Origin: Trogon surrucura
Taxonomy: Eukaryota > Chordata > Aves > Trogoniformes > Trogonidae
Reading direction: 5' to 3'
NCBI GenBank assembly: GCA_020746105.1
Contig: JAJGST010000088.1
Location: 33,213 to 97,212, forward strand
Length of the DNA: 64,000 nucleotides
Shown: one piece after another, positions 12,881 to 24,347 of the stretch
Layout: each line of letters opens with the position of its first letter
How positions within the stretch are numbered: position 1 is the first letter of the stretch
Notes under the pieces: generated by a model
Databases searched by the model: none
The model's input: the letters and a program-made list of their open reading frames with translations, nothing else
Told to the model about the DNA's origin: nothing
Translations under genes and position numbers: made by a program

Positions 12881-13329
12881 AGGAAGACCCCAATATCTGC
12901 ATTTTTCTAAGGTGAGAGGAGGGTCCTGCGTGACATCCAAGAGCTCAGTGTCCCCTTCCCCTTGAAACGAACTGGGAGGACTTTTGGGGATGGTGGCAAC
13001 TCCTTAATGGGTGGGATTCCTCAGATTTCGGTTTTAATTGAGCCTTTTGGAAGATCTTTTTCCGAGTGGGAACATCCTTTAAGATGGTTGAACCCCGGTC
13101 GCTGCTGCAGCTCGTGGTCCCACCTCGGGACACCCCATTCAGCTCCAAGGGCCATTTGTGGGGACACCTAAAGGTGCTGCCAGCCCCGTCCTGGTGCAGA
13201 ACGCCCTTCCGCGGGGACCTCCAAAAACCCCCGCCCCATCAATTTTTAAAATTAGTACTTGGGGTTTTTTGGTTTGTGTTTTTTTTTTTTTTTGTCAAAT
13301 TAAACCTTGAAGCTGCTTTTCCAGGGGGT

Positions 13330-13780
13330 GGGTGACAGAAAAGGGTCGGGAGTGGGGGGCTGCAGCCCAGCTCCCCCCAGCACTCTCTGATGGCCCCGGG
13401 GGATCCAGTTTTTCCCCCCCAGCACCCCCGCTATCCCCGGGGGGTCCAGCCCGGCTCGGGGAGCGGAGACTCCGGAGAAGGGGGGGCCGGGGCGGGACCC
13501 TCCGCGCAGCCCCGGGAGAAGCTTGGGGGAGCGGCGGTGCCCGGAGGTACCAGGGGGTCCCGGGCAGAAAACGGGGGTTCCCGGGCAGTTCCCCGTAGGG
13601 TGCGGGAGACCCTGGGGCAACACCCGCAGGGACTGGGAGGGAATCCCGGCCAGCGGGTGAAGATAATGGGGGACCCCGGGCAGCGCTCCAAGGGAATGGG
13701 GGGAGTATCCCAGGCAGCGGCTGTGGGGAATGGGGGGTCCCAGGCAGGCATCCCCCCCGGGTAAGGGGGTGCTACAGGGA
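13330..13780 (+). promoter_or_regulatory. CpG-rich 5' unit of ZNF-2, first exon with donor at 13,546/13,547
   Basis: This is the second copy of the GC-rich unit, in plus orientation and matched to ZNF-2. The conserved donor reads 'cccggag|gtaccag'. It probably contains a non-coding first exon and the promoter. Confidence 0.6.
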
Positions 13781-14250
13781 GAGGGTCATGGAAAATGAAT
13801 GCCCCATCCCCAGCCCGGCTCCTTGGTGCTTTGGCCCTGGCGGTCCCGGGTTGTGGTGGGGGTCACTGGTGCCCAACGATGGCTGGGGTCTCCCTGCTCA
13901 GCCTCACCCCCAAATAATGCCCCGGAGGAGGCCGGGTATTCCCCACCCCGCTCCCCCCAAAATAACATGGGGAGACTCTGAAGTGGATCTTCAGGCTCAG
14001 GCAGGAGAGAAGCCATGAGAGCATGTTGACCCCCAAGAAGAACCTTCTGCTCCTCTCTCCCACCCCCAAATTTCCAGAGCTGGCCCCCCTTCCCATTGGA
14101 GCAGAGGCTGCCCAGCCTCCCACAGTTCAAGACCAAATCCATGGTGGAGCACACGCTTGCCTGGGCCACGGAGGAGTAAATTAAAACAATGTGTTTTCTT
14201 CCCAGTTGCTCCTCTTCTAAAGGACTGGTGTGGTTCCGGAATAGCAGGTC

Positions 14251-15501
14251 ATGGTGAAAGTGCAAGAGGACACGGTGAAGCTGGAATTTGACATGGTGAA
14301 GGTGGAAGAAGCCAGAGAGGAGTCCCAAAAAGTCGAGGTGGAAATAGACCACGAAGTTCAACATCAGCACGATGATGATTAAAGTAGCCAAGAAGAAGTC
14401 TTCTTTCAGAGAAGACCCCGGAAGTGCTCTTTGAAAGGCACATATGCTGAAAAAATCCAGAAGCTGGAACCCACCCAAGGAGTGGCTTCAAACAGAAAAT
14501 ACACAAGTGTGGGGATTGCCAGAAGATCTTCACGTGCAGAAGCAGCCTGATCTGTCACCAGCACGTCCACCTGGGAGAGCAACCCTTCAAGTGCCCAGAG
14601 TGCGGGAAGAACTTTGTCAACAGCACGAGCCTCCGGCAGCACGGGATGACACACACCAAGGAGAAACCCTTTCTCTGCACCACGTGCGGGAAGAGCTTCA
14701 CCTGGAACTCCCACCTTGTCAGCCACCACCGCACCCACACAGGAGAGAAGCCCTTCAAGTGCCTGGAGTGCGGAAAGAGCTTCGCCCGGCACTCAGCCCT
14801 CATCAGCCACCAACGTATGCACACCGGAGAGAAGCCCTTCAAGTGCCTGGAGTGTGGAAAGAGCTTCACCTGGCACTCGTACCTCACCACCCATAAACAT
14901 ATGCACACAGGAGAGAAGCCCTTCAAGTGCCTGGAGTGCGGGAAGAGCTACGCCTGGCACTCCGGCCTTGTCAACCATCAACGCACCCACACAGGAGAGA
15001 AGCCCTTCGAGTGCCTGGAGTGCGGGCAGAGCTTCATCTGGCGCTCAGCCCTCATCAATCACCAAAGCATCCACACCGGAGAGAAGCCCTTCAAGTGCCT
15101 GGAGTGTGGCAAGAGCTTCGCCTGGCGCTCGTACCTCACCACCCATAAACGTATACACACAGGAGAGAAACTCTTCGAGTGCCCGGAGTGCGGAAAGAGC
15201 TTCGCCTGGCGCTCATACCTCATGAATCACCAAAGCATTCACACAGGAGAGAAGCCCTTCAAGTGCCTGGAGTGTGGGAAGAGTTTTGCCACAAGCACCG
15301 TCCTCCTCTATCACGGGATGACACACACCAAGGAGAAGCCCTTTTCCTGCACCACATGTGGGAAAAGCTTCCATTTACGCTCGTACCTTGTCAAGCACCA
15401 ACAAATCCACACAGGAGAGAAGCCATACACCTGCCCCCACTGCCAGAAGACCTTCCAAAGGAGGCATCTTCTCTTCAGGCATCAGAGAGCCTGCCACAAC
15501 G
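14251..15501 (+). pseudogene. ZNF-2: poly-C2H2 exon, 12 fingers, N-terminus broken
   Basis: The ATG at 14,251 begins an acidic N-terminus (MVKVQEDTVKLEFDMVKVEE) that ends at a TAA at 14,380-14,382. A one-base shift then lies near 14,463, before the first finger. From about 14,490 a frame with 12 C2H2 fingers is open. It starts [10 protein letters not shown] and ends with a last finger CPHCQKTF...HQRACH, followed by a donor at 15,502 (AACG|GTGAGT). Compared with ZNF-1 and ZNF-4, the intron before this exon is missing; the upstream sequence 'actggtgtggttccgg' runs straight into it. The fingers themselves keep all Cys and His ligands, so the DNA-binding part is better preserved than the N-terminus. 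It is a probable pseudogene, or it uses an internal start. Confidence 0.75.
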
Positions 15502-16449
15502 GTGAGTACATGCAGTGGGTGTGTCATGAGACGGCCCCTGCCCTGCTGGGATTGTGGGTAGGTGTAGGGGTTGAAGCCCAAGGAGATGACAACACCACCA
15601 CAGGGCCACCTGGTCCCCCCTAGTGCACCTTGGTGGGGCAGGGAGGAGAAAATGTAACCAAAGGCTGGAGGGTGCACAGGGAGGACTCACTCACCACCTG
15701 TGGCCACAGCAAAGAACAGAATCCACCTGGGTGAAAAAATCATCAATTTAATTTGAACAACAAACCCATCAATTTACCAATCAGAGCAGGAGAATGAGAA
15801 ATTAAAACAGAGCTTAAAACCCCCTTTCTCTGATGTTCCGTGCTACTCATGGGAGGGCTCCTCATACCCCTCTCCTGCTCCAACATGGGGTCCCTCCCAT
15901 GGGAGACAGTCCTCCATGAATTGCCCCAGTGTGAGTCCATCCCATGGGCTGCAGGCGATCATCAGCCCCACCGTGGACTTCTGTCAGCTGCACTTTTAGA
16001 GTTGGACATCTCCTGCCTTGGTGGAGCTGTGGGTGGGGATGGGCTGGAGAAGCATGTGGTGGGGCTGTGCTGGGGTTCCTGCTCCCAGCGTGGCAGAGCT
16101 GATGGGGTGGGAGATGTCCCTGGGGGTGGATTTGCTTTCTCCCCAGGCTGGGTTGGTCTGGTGGTGGGGATAGTCCCGCTCTGAGCAGGAGGTTGAACTG
16201 GAGACCGCCAGCTGAGGGAACTGGAAGCAACTCCTCCATGCGGTGGGGTCCGTGGGTTGATGAGAGCAAAGGGTCTCCAAGAACATTTCCCACGTTCATT
16301 TGTGGATGCAGAGTCCCTTCTTCACTCATCCCCCACCATGGAAAAGCTTGTCCTGGATCTTCCCAGCTTGCATTACCCCAACAGATACTTGGGTCTCACC
16401 TCTATCCTTGGTGGTGGAGGTCCTGTTGGTATCATGATTTTCCCTCTTA
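15502..16449. other. Intron of ZNF-2
   Basis: This is intron sequence shared in part with ZNF-3 and ZNF-4 (for example 'caaagggtctccaagaacat' near 16,267 and the segment up to 'taccccaacagatac' near 16,375). No further exon is seen. Confidence 0.55.
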
Positions 16450-17110
16450 AGCAGACATCAAGGGCACCCAGCTAAAGCCAGAACCACCCCCCCCAGGTGC
16501 TGGAGGAGAAGCTGGAGAGCTAGAAGGAGCAGATCTCAACAAGTGAAGGGGATGACATGAGGAACACCCCACCAGCCACAAGCAAGCCGAAGACCTCTAC
16601 CAAGCAGAAGATCCGCAAATGGCCAGAGTGGGAGAAGGCTTTCTGCTGGAATAACAGCTTGAGACACCATCAAAGAATCTACAAAGTAAAATGACTCTAC
16701 AAGTGTCCGTATTGCAAGAAGGCCTTCAACAACTTCAACACCTTAGTCTGTCACCAAAGGACCACCAGAGCGATAGACCCTACAAGTGCCCCAAGTGTGG
16801 GGAGCCCTTCAGCTGAGAGTCGAATCCTTCCAGGTATCAGCTGACCCACAATGGAGAAAAACCATTTTCCTGCTCCGACCGTGGCGAAGGCTCTTTTGAG
16901 AAGCATAAAATCCTGGTTCACCGATGGATCCATACCAGGGAGAGGCCGTAGAGGTGTCAAAACTGTCCAAAAACTTTCGGGACCTCTCCAACTTCACCAT
17001 GAACCTGAGACCTATATACTGAAGACCTTCCACATACATGAGGTCTGTGGGAATCCCTTCAGAGAGGCCACCGAGTGTCTTTTCCATGAGAAGCCCCACC
17101 ATGAGGAGAA
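16450..17110 (+). pseudogene. Degenerate tail plus second zinc-finger array of ZNF-2
   Basis: This starts as a decayed copy of the tail exon ('acccagctaaagccagaac'). It has an extra C in the C-run and later in-frame stops. After the shared 'ccagccacaagcaagc' it does not end like the other copies. It continues into sequence that still reads as finger remnants: KWPEWEKAFCWNNSLRHHQR, YKCPYCKKAFNNFN and CPKCGEPFS, with several stops. Either the ancestral gene had a second finger array after the tail, later lost in the other cassettes, or this copy fused to another ZNF gene. Confidence 0.6.
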
Positions 17111-19352
17111 GTCGGTGGGCCAGGGAACTCCTTGAGGGGGTGGTGTGCCACGATACTAGGAGGTTGTTTCCCCCCTAGGGAAGGACTTCCACGCCTTTGC
17201 TCTCATCCCATGAGCCCAGTGATGTTCGGGGGTGATCTGCGTGGATGATCTTCATAGATGATCCTCGAGGATAATCTTCAGGGATGATGAGTGTTGATCT
17301 TCAAAGGAATTTTGGGGCACTAATGCCCCATCAAAGGTTTATTTGGTGAATGAGGAGCTGTTTGAGCCTCTCTCAGCTTTGAAACAGGAGTGCCTGCACA
17401 GAGATGTAAAGAAGGAGATTTGCCAGCAGCTGCCTTGGGTTCAACTTTGTCCTTGGTTCACCCCAGCACATGGGGCCACCACATCCAAGAACTCCAGCAT
17501 CTCCATGGGTCCAGAGAAGGAGGTTTCCTGGCCAAAGCAGGGTCCAAGGGGATTATGAAGTCTCATTGGTCAGCAGGTCATTAGCAAGACCCAAGGTTGA
17601 ACCACTAGCCTTGGGATGACATTTGGGTGGGACACTGTTGGCATCTCGTGATACAAACTGTGATCACTGTGCTGTAATTTATTCGTTTTGTTCTTTATAT
17701 GTTTCTCTCTCCCTGATCACCCTTTCCCTTCTTAAAAGCCTCTGCTGTTAATTACTGCTTGGTTATAACCTGGTAGGATAAACCTTGATGATGGTGCTCA
17801 CCATAGATGAGACTTTGGGGCTTCCCAGTGGGACAGAGGGATCTGGGACCACGATGACAGAGGGATGAGCCACTGTCACTGCCAGCTCAGGGAGTATTTT
17901 ACGTTGAGGAAAGAGATGCTGCCAATGGAGGAAACCACGGTAAAAAGTCTCTTGAGGTTGGAGGAAGCAGAAATCCAGCCAGGCACCTGCAAGAAGAGTG
18001 GAGCGGAGGGGACGCTGCCTTTGTTGTGTACGTGCACACGTACGTATAGATCTATAGACACCCCAGTCAAGCATATCTGGGTCTCCCCTTAGAGCAGATG
18101 GAAGAAACACCTCCGTTTTTTTCTGCAGTTTCTGTCCAATACAGTGGATTTTGCTCATGAAGTCTTTCATTTTTGTGTCCTGTTAATTTAACAGGTTTGG
18201 CGGTTGCAGAAGAGATGGGGAGGGGGTTCGGTGATTCTGTGGGACACAGCCAGGCAGATGATCCAACCCAACCTCAGAGATGTTCCTGGCCCTATCTCAT
18301 CCTGCTCAGGTGTCAAACGGAGAGGAGAGGCTTGACTATTGGGTGTCCATCCTCATGGGAGGTGCTTGAGAGATGGCCTTGGAGCTGAGCACCATCCACT
18401 GCACCCTCTGCGTGGAGCTCAGCACACCTGGTCATGGAGCTTGGCTCCATCCAGCTCCACCCCATGCCTGGTGCTCAGTACACCCACGTCTGGTGCTCAG
18501 CATCATCCTGCTCATCTCATGTTGATTCCTGCGTGCTGGAGAAACCCACCTGTACATACCTCAAGAAGATCCCACTCCTGGACTTGGGGTGGATACATCC
18601 CTGGGGGAAGAAGAACCCCTCACGTTGGAGCCCCCTCAGGACATTGACCAGGGATGTGGTGATGCCCGAGGAAATGATGTCATGGGGTCACCTCATGCTG
18701 TCATCACTCCACGTTGAGGAAGTGGTGGTGGGGTTTTGTCTGTGGTGGGGTGGAGATCAGGAACCCACCCTTGAGTTGAGGGGTGAGACCCATCATTGCA
18801 GGGTGACCCCATCGAGGGGTTTGGGTCCTGATATGCCCACACAGAGCCAATATCTCCAGCTTCGGGTGGGCTGCTGGGCCAACCCAGCAAGAAGCTTTGT
18901 AGCCATGAAAGGTCTCTTCCTTGAGGGACCCTTCTTGGGTATATGCAAGAGCTGCTCTTCCAGCCAGTAGAGGGAAGGAGCAGTCATGGAGCAAAGCAAC
19001 CTGGTATGACATCCCCCAAAAACCCTGCAGACCCCTTCCGCATGAAGAGCTGTCCCCAGTAAGTGACTAGTGTCCCCCAAATCCCTCTGCCCCCTCTTTT
19101 GAGATCACAGCTGAGATTGTAGCTCAGGCGAGGCAGAAAGCAGCCAGCCTGGGGGGTCTGGTGAGTCCCAGCCCTCCCCCAGACCCTCCTCCTTCATTCT
19201 GTGCCTCAATTTCCCCAGAGCAATTTCCCCAGCTCAAGCACTCTTGGAGACCCAATGGGTGGTGTCACCCTCCTTCTCAACTCGCACCGTTCAGTACATT
19301 CCCTCTCCCCTCCCTAATTTGGGAAGGGATCAGCCAACATGACTCCTGGTAC
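17111..19352. other. No gene recognised
   Basis: Unique-looking sequence with open frames on both strands but no recognisable domain. I looked for transmembrane or C-type lectin exons that would continue the minus-strand exon at 19.4 kb and found none I could defend. Confidence 0.45.
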
Positions 19353-19436
19353 CTGCATCTTGGGGAAGACCTGTGCTCCCCACAGCCTCTGCTTTGTCCA
19401 TGGGTCGAAGATCAGGTAACCATCCTCATCCTCCAT
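19353..19436 (-). CDS. Possible first exon of a C-type-lectin-like receptor (hemITAM-like)
   Basis: An ATG at 19,436 opens MEDEDGYLIFDPWTKQRL and continues to a GT donor at 19,352 (ATGCAG|GTACCAG), 28 codons in all. Acidic residues before a tyrosine (DEDGY) are the hallmark of the cytoplasmic tail of activating lectin-like receptors such as CLEC1B, whose N-terminus reads DEDGYITL. Here the +3 position after Tyr is Phe instead of the Leu of a canonical YxxL motif. Lectin-like genes are regular members of the avian MHC-Y region, which fits the neighbourhood. No transmembrane or lectin-domain exon was found downstream, so this is either a solitary relic or a chance match. Confidence 0.4.
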
Positions 19437-20384
19437 AGCACTGAAGAGATGGGGGCGGGGCATGGGCCTTGGAGTAGGGACATGGAGGAGGGCACAGGAG
19501 ACCAAAGCATCAGTGACAGCTTGGTCAAGGTGTAAACTGGCAGTGGGGCCTGAGCTTTCTGCAATGCATCCTGGGAACAGCAGCCCTGACACCCGGGTGA
19601 GGGGCATCGAAGGGGTCCTGGTCAGTCTTTGCCTCTGGAGAAAAGAAAACCAGGGTACAGACCTGTTCACTGTGGTGGAAAGGATAAGGAGCTGCGGCAC
19701 GAGCTACTGTAAGAGGAATTAGAAAATAAAGAACCCCACACTATTCCTCCTGCCAAAAAAACCCAATAGTAAACCAAAATAAGTAAATCCACCAGCCACC
19801 TGCAGACCCGCCTGAGCCCTTCCACTTGGTGGCAGAAATGGGCCTCAAGAAGCCCAACGTGAGCCAAGACACCCCGATGGGAAACAAAGCTGCTGAGGTC
19901 ACACCTGGGATCCTGGTGCTGTGAGACTGATTCTCCACCAAGAGAGCCCCCCTCGGGAGACAGATCCCGGGACAGGACGGAGCCAAGTGGAGAAGGAGGT
20001 GCCCATCCAAGAGGCGGGAGTGCTCGCGCGGCGATGGTGGGCTCCTGGCCTCCAGGCAGGGCCAAACCACCACACAAACCTCTTGAAAAGGTGCTTTTCC
20101 CACACAAAGTGCAAGTACCACCTACTCCACGGTTATACCATGGGGTTAGTAGCAGTGCTGCAGAGACACGGTTCTCTGCTCCACCATGGAAACCTCTTTG
20201 GAGATTGTCCAAAGGGTGTGACGAGGCAGCGATCCTGACCAGCACTCCCGGTATCACCGGGGGGTCCTGCCCTGCATCTCCAGCATCCCACAAACAGCAT
20301 CACTTGAGGGGTCCTGCCTGGCCCCTCCAGCATCCCACATCCAGCAGTCAGCATCACCTGGGGGGTCCTGCCCTGCTCAGTGAG
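19437..20384. other. No gene recognised
   Basis: Moderately GC-rich. A hydrophobic minus-strand stretch near 19,780-19,830 lies upstream of the putative lectin-like exon and has no splice support. Between 20,260 and 20,370 a short motif ('ggggtcctgcc', 'ccagcatcccaca') repeats about three times. Confidence 0.45.
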
Positions 20385-20740
20385 TGGAGGCTTTGGAAAA
20401 GGCAGGGCCAGGACCAGGGAGCGGTGTGTCCAGGCAGAGCGATCACTGCACGGTTTCGGGGTCCATCAGCGCCCGCAGGTACGTGGAGGGTCCCAGACAA
20501 TGAACAGGGGGTTCCCCAAAGGGTGCAGGGAAGTCCCAGGGAGCAGGGGACCCCGGGGGCAGCCCCCGCAGGGACCTCGGGGGGTGTTAAGATAATGGGG
20601 AAAGCCAGGGTCAATGGAGGGAGGTCTCAGGTAATGGTCCTGGAGAATAGTGGGGGTTCCAAGCAGCAAACGCACCCCCCGCCATGGTAATGGGGTGATT
20701 TGGGGGGACACGGAGAAGGACCCCCTCCCAGCCCTGCTCC
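20385..20740 (+). promoter_or_regulatory. CpG-rich 5' unit of ZNF-3, diverged
   Basis: This is a shorter, diverged copy of the GC-rich unit, with the conserved exon end and donor 'gcccgcag|gtacgtgg' at 20,478/20,479. It shares with the others the stretch of 'ataatgggg' and 'gggttcc' phrases downstream of the donor. Confidence 0.5.
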
Positions 20741-21121
20741 TCGCTACTTTGTGCCCAGTGGTGTCAGGTTGGGGTGGGGGCACCGGTGCCCAGTGATGGG
20801 ATCTCCCTGAATGTCCAGAGAAAATCTCCTCCCCTGGTAGGGTGGATGGGTGGGATCTCACCCTCTCCAAAAGAACTCTGGGGAATGAGGTCTGAAGCCT
20901 CCCCAGGTGGACCTTTAGCATCAGGAGAGGAGCTGGGAGAGCTGTTCCCCCCGGCTCCGATTCCTAAGACTCCTCTGTCCATGATTCTGAGGGGCACCCC
21001 CTGGGGCCATTCACTCACCTTGAGAAGGGCTCCTGCATCTGGAATGCTCCGTAGTGCGTGGTACTGGTGGAGGTGGCTGCTCTTAACACAGATCAGGTGA
21101 CTCTCTTTGGTCTCCCAATAG

Positions 21122-21741
21122 GTGAGGAAATGGAGGGCAAGAAGAGGAAGGAGTCCCAAGCCAGGGTGAACACAGAAGAGGAACAGTGAAGCTAGAATTT
21201 GACACATTGAAGGTGGAAGAAGCCAGAGAAGAGCCCCAGAACATCAAGGTTGAAATCGACCACAAAGTTCAGCATCAACATGATGATGAACAAGGGAGCT
21301 GAGAAGAAGTCTTCCTTCAGAGAAGACCCCGCAAAGGCTCTTTCAAAGGGTCATATGCTGAAAACCAGCCAGAAGAAGCAACCCAACCAAAGAGTGTCTT
21401 CAAACAGAAAGCATACATGAGTGGGGACTGCCAGAAGATCTTCATATGGAGGTGGCACCTGATCTGTCACCAATGGGTCCAGAGAGAAGAGAAGCCCTTC
21501 AAGTGCCTGGACTGTGGGAAGAGCTTCACAAGGAGCAGAGATCTCCCGTGTCACATGATGACCCACACCAAGGAGAAACCCTTTCCCTGCGCCACATGCA
21601 GGAAACACATCGCCTGGTGCTGTCTCCTTGTCAACCACGAACGCAGCCACACAGGAGAGAAGCTGTTCGCCTGCCCCCACTGCGAGAAGACCTTCCAGTG
21701 GAGCTCTGACCTCATCAGCCATCAGAGTGAACTCCACAGCA
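21122..21741 (+). pseudogene. ZNF-3: four-finger remnant
   Basis: The acceptor is at 21,121. The N-terminal segment is shifted and then stopped by TGA at 21,300-21,302, the same codon as in ZNF-1 (CGA in ZNF-4). About four fingers follow. The first has lost ligands (MSGDCQKIF lacks the first Cys, and the final His is Gln). The third is altered (FPCATCRKHI). Fingers two and four look complete. The donor after the last finger reads AGCA|GTGAGG. With so few intact fingers and a broken N-terminus this copy is very likely non-functional. Confidence 0.7.
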
Positions 21742-22065
21742 GTGAGGCCTTGGAGAAGGCACAGCATGCGAAGGTCTGTCAGTGGGGATAGTCCTGCTCT
21801 GAGTAGGGAGTTCCCAGTTGAGGGAACTGCACTGGAAGCAGCTCCTCCAGGCAGGGCATGTTCCTGGGTTGGTGAGAGCAAAGGGTCTCCAAGAACACAT
21901 CTCAGGTTCATTGGTGGGCACGGAGGCCCCTCTTCATGTATCCTCCACTGGGAAACCTGCTCTGGCTCTGTCCTACTTGCATTACCCCAACAGATCCTGG
22001 GCTTTCTCCTCCATCCTTGATGGTGGAGGTCCTGCTGGTGCCATGTCTTTGTCTTTCCACAGCAG

Positions 22066-22268
22066 ATATGGAGAGCACCCAGCTGAAGGCAGAACCACCC
22101 CCAGAGGTGCTGGAGGAGAAGCTGGAGCACAAGGAGGAGCAGAGCCCACCTGGAGAAGGGGATGACGTGAGGATACCCCCACCAGCCACAAGCAAGCAGA
22201 TCACCATAACTGGTGTGTTCACCATCAAAAAATTAGAAAAATTAGTAGGGGGCACCCAGGAAACATAG
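22066..22268 (+). CDS. ZNF-3 C-terminal tail exon
   Basis: The acceptor AG is at 22,064-22,065 and the frame ends at TAG 22,266-22,268. The peptide (MESTQLKAEPPPEVLEEKLE..., ending GTQET) is almost identical to the ZNF-1 and ZNF-4 tails. The tail is thus better preserved than the finger array of this copy. Confidence 0.55.
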
Positions 22269-22274
22269 GGGGAA

Positions 22275-22620
22275 ATCTCATCATTCCACCAGGTATAAAC
22301 ATTCTAGATAGTCCAGTCTCCTCAGCCATACCTCTGCTTCCCCCACCCCCCATCCCATCCTTATGGGCTAAAAACTCTTAAGATTCTGGGTACGATCTGG
22401 ATAAGGTTTTCCAACAATCCAGCTGGACTGTAGGAGATTCTTCCCAATTATCTGAGATGTCAGATGAGGGGATTTGCCCTTGGACTGAGAACCCTGACCT
22501 GGGAGAGGGTGACTGAGACACCCATGTGCTATTTGAGCACACTGTGTTATTGTTAATATCTCGCATGTTTTTCTGTCCTGTGTTAGTACATTTCCAGGAA
22601 TCACTTAAGGTTTGTACTAA
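22275..22620 (+). repeat. 3' flanking repeat of ZNF cassette 3
   Basis: It is close to 29,489-29,815 and to inverted 240-525. Its core, 'catcccatccttatgggcta' onwards to 'actgagaaccct', aligns loosely with the 5' flanking repeat at 25,260-25,410. Confidence 0.65.
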
Positions 22621-22774
22621 TAGATCCTGTGTATTGGGTCGTGGGGTTTTTTGAGTTGCAATAGTAGTAGTGACATATTGGACCTGTGAGTGAAGTTCAA
22701 ATAAATCACTAGTTTGAACCTTGCAGTAAAGTCTCTCTGCGTCTCCTGCTCCAGCTTCACTGTGCACCTGAGGA

Positions 22775-23065
22775 CCCCACCTCAGCCCATGGATGGGGAC
22801 AGCCAATCCCTCTGGGTGCTGCCACGGGGTCCCCCATTATCTCCAGATGCTGCCCGGGACCCCCTCCAGATCCTTGCGGGTGCTGCTCCGGCGTCGCCCC
22901 GCACCCCATGGGGAAGGGCCCAGCCCCCCACCCCGTATCCTGCCCGGGGAACCCCCGGTACCTGAGGGCACTGCCGCCTCCCGAAACCACGCGGGGATCG
23001 CTCCGGCCGCTCCCGGGGCTGAGCGGAGGGTCCCGCCCCCGGAGCCGCCTTTTCCGGAGCCTTTC
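22775..23065 (-). promoter_or_regulatory. Orphan CpG-rich 5' unit, minus strand
   Basis: This is a fifth copy of the GC-rich first-exon unit, with donor 'gccctcag|gtaccggg' at 22,962/22,961 on the minus strand. No minus-strand zinc-finger exon follows; ZNF-3's tail lies there on the opposite strand. It is a leftover of a deleted or inverted cassette. It is cut at 23,065 by the LTR-like sequence. Confidence 0.55.
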
Positions 23066-23069
23066 CCGG

Positions 23070-23215
23070 GTAGGGGCTTATGTTAATGAATACGCATACA
23101 GGCAGCCAAAGATTCCCACACTCGGTGCGCGTGTATTTGGTGGAAATATCCCCTACATGCCTGGTGCTGTAATAAAGAATACCTGCTGAATAACTTTGGT
23201 TATTGAGCTTTTCCG
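23070..23215 (+). mobile_element. Probable LTR 3' fragment
   Basis: It joins abruptly to the GC-rich unit. It holds AATAAA (near 23,172) followed by 'gaatacctgctgaataac' and 'ttggttattgagc', the layout of an R-U5 end of an avian ERV LTR. No primer binding site follows. Confidence 0.4.
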
Positions 23216-23221
23216 CATCAA

Positions 23222-23266
23222 GGGGTTTTTTTTGTTTGGTTTTGTTGTTGTTGTTGTTGTTGTTGT
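23222..23266 (+). repeat. (GTT)n microsatellite
   Basis: A T-rich tract passes into about eight GTT/TTG units. Confidence 0.85.
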
Positions 23267-23729
23267 AGGTTCATAGTGCACAGTCAAGTGTATTTGAGTG
23301 ATCTCGAAGTCGGGAGCTCCAGGTGCTCCCTGACCCGGGCTTGTCTGTGCAGCAAGTCCAGCTGTGATGGGCACCCCCTGAGCGAAGAGATGGAGAAAGG
23401 TCCTTCTCCGTGCTGGGCACTCGCAGCTTCCCCTCTTCCCCAGCGCAGGGGGGTCCTTCCCTCCACTGCTGCTCCGGGTCGCTCCTGGGAGCGGGTGGAG
23501 GACAGGGGCAGCGCCAGCGTCCAGGGACGGGGATAATTTTTGGTGGGTTTTCTCCCGCGATTTCATCTCCCCAGCCGTTTATACTCCCGCCCCAGGGCGC
23601 GGCTCGGGGAGTTTTAGGGTAAAAGAGAGGATAGAGAAGGAGAAAAAGGGCAAAAAGAGGGGAACGACGGAGAAAATCCAGCAGGAATCACTCCGGAACG
23701 GACAGTTTTGAGGGTAAGTAAAACAAATT

Positions 23730-23782
23730 AGAAAAAAAAAACAAAACAAAACAAAAACAAAACAAAACAAAAAAACCCAAAA
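23730..23782 (+). repeat. (CAAAA)n low-complexity tract
   Basis: An A-rich tract of imperfect CAAAA units within GC-rich surroundings. Confidence 0.8.
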
Positions 23783-24169
23783 ATGCGTACCAGAAAACTC
23801 GGCGGCTGAGAGAAGCCGAGTAGAAACTTTTTGCCGACCCGGGAAAGGAATCGCTGTGATTTTGGTCGATTCGCGCAGCGCGATTTTGTTCGATTCGCGG
23901 GGGATTCGCCGGGAGGGAGCGAAGGAGAGAGGGAGGGGGCGGGGGCGATCCCCACCTCGGCCCCGTCTCTTTCTCGGCGGGGCTGGACTGGATGATCTCC
24001 AGAGTCTGGGACTCTGCCCGTCGGCTCTGACGTCCCCGCCGACCGAGCCGCTTTAAGGAAGGAATGGGGCCGCGGAGCGCGATGGCAGCGAGCGGAGCTG
24101 CCGGCTCCAGACCGGGGGCACTTGTGGGGAGCGGAGCCGGGAAAAAAGCTCCAGGCGGTTCCGATGCCC

Positions 24170-24255
24170 AGTAAAGGCGCTCCAGGGAGTCCTCGCCACT
24201 CCCCGTCCCGCCGACGGGCCCCAGCAGCAGCATCAGTGCCCGGGGCCGGCCCCAT
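24170..24255 (-). pseudogene. MHC class I exon 1 relic, locus 1
   Basis: On the minus strand an ATG at 24,255 opens 'atggggccgg', typical of avian class I leaders. The hydrophobic core (RALMLLLGPVGGTGSG) lies one base out of frame with that ATG. Promoter motifs sit 90-150 bp upstream. No alpha-1 exon is found below 24.1 kb; the sequence there is GC-rich and then repetitive. This is therefore a 5'-end pseudogene. Class I molecules present peptides or lipids at the cell surface, but this copy cannot make one. Confidence 0.6.
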
Positions 24256-24347
24256 CGCGCTGCTCCGCTCCGCTCCGGATCCGCCGACCAGCGCTCCCAT
24301 TGAGAACCCGCAGCAAGCCCCGGCCACGGCAGCCAACAGGCACCGCG

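Noticed and set aside
19741-19850. Hydrophobic minus-strand stretch as the transmembrane exon of the lectin-like gene
   Set aside because: It lies upstream of the putative first exon and has no suitable splice sites.
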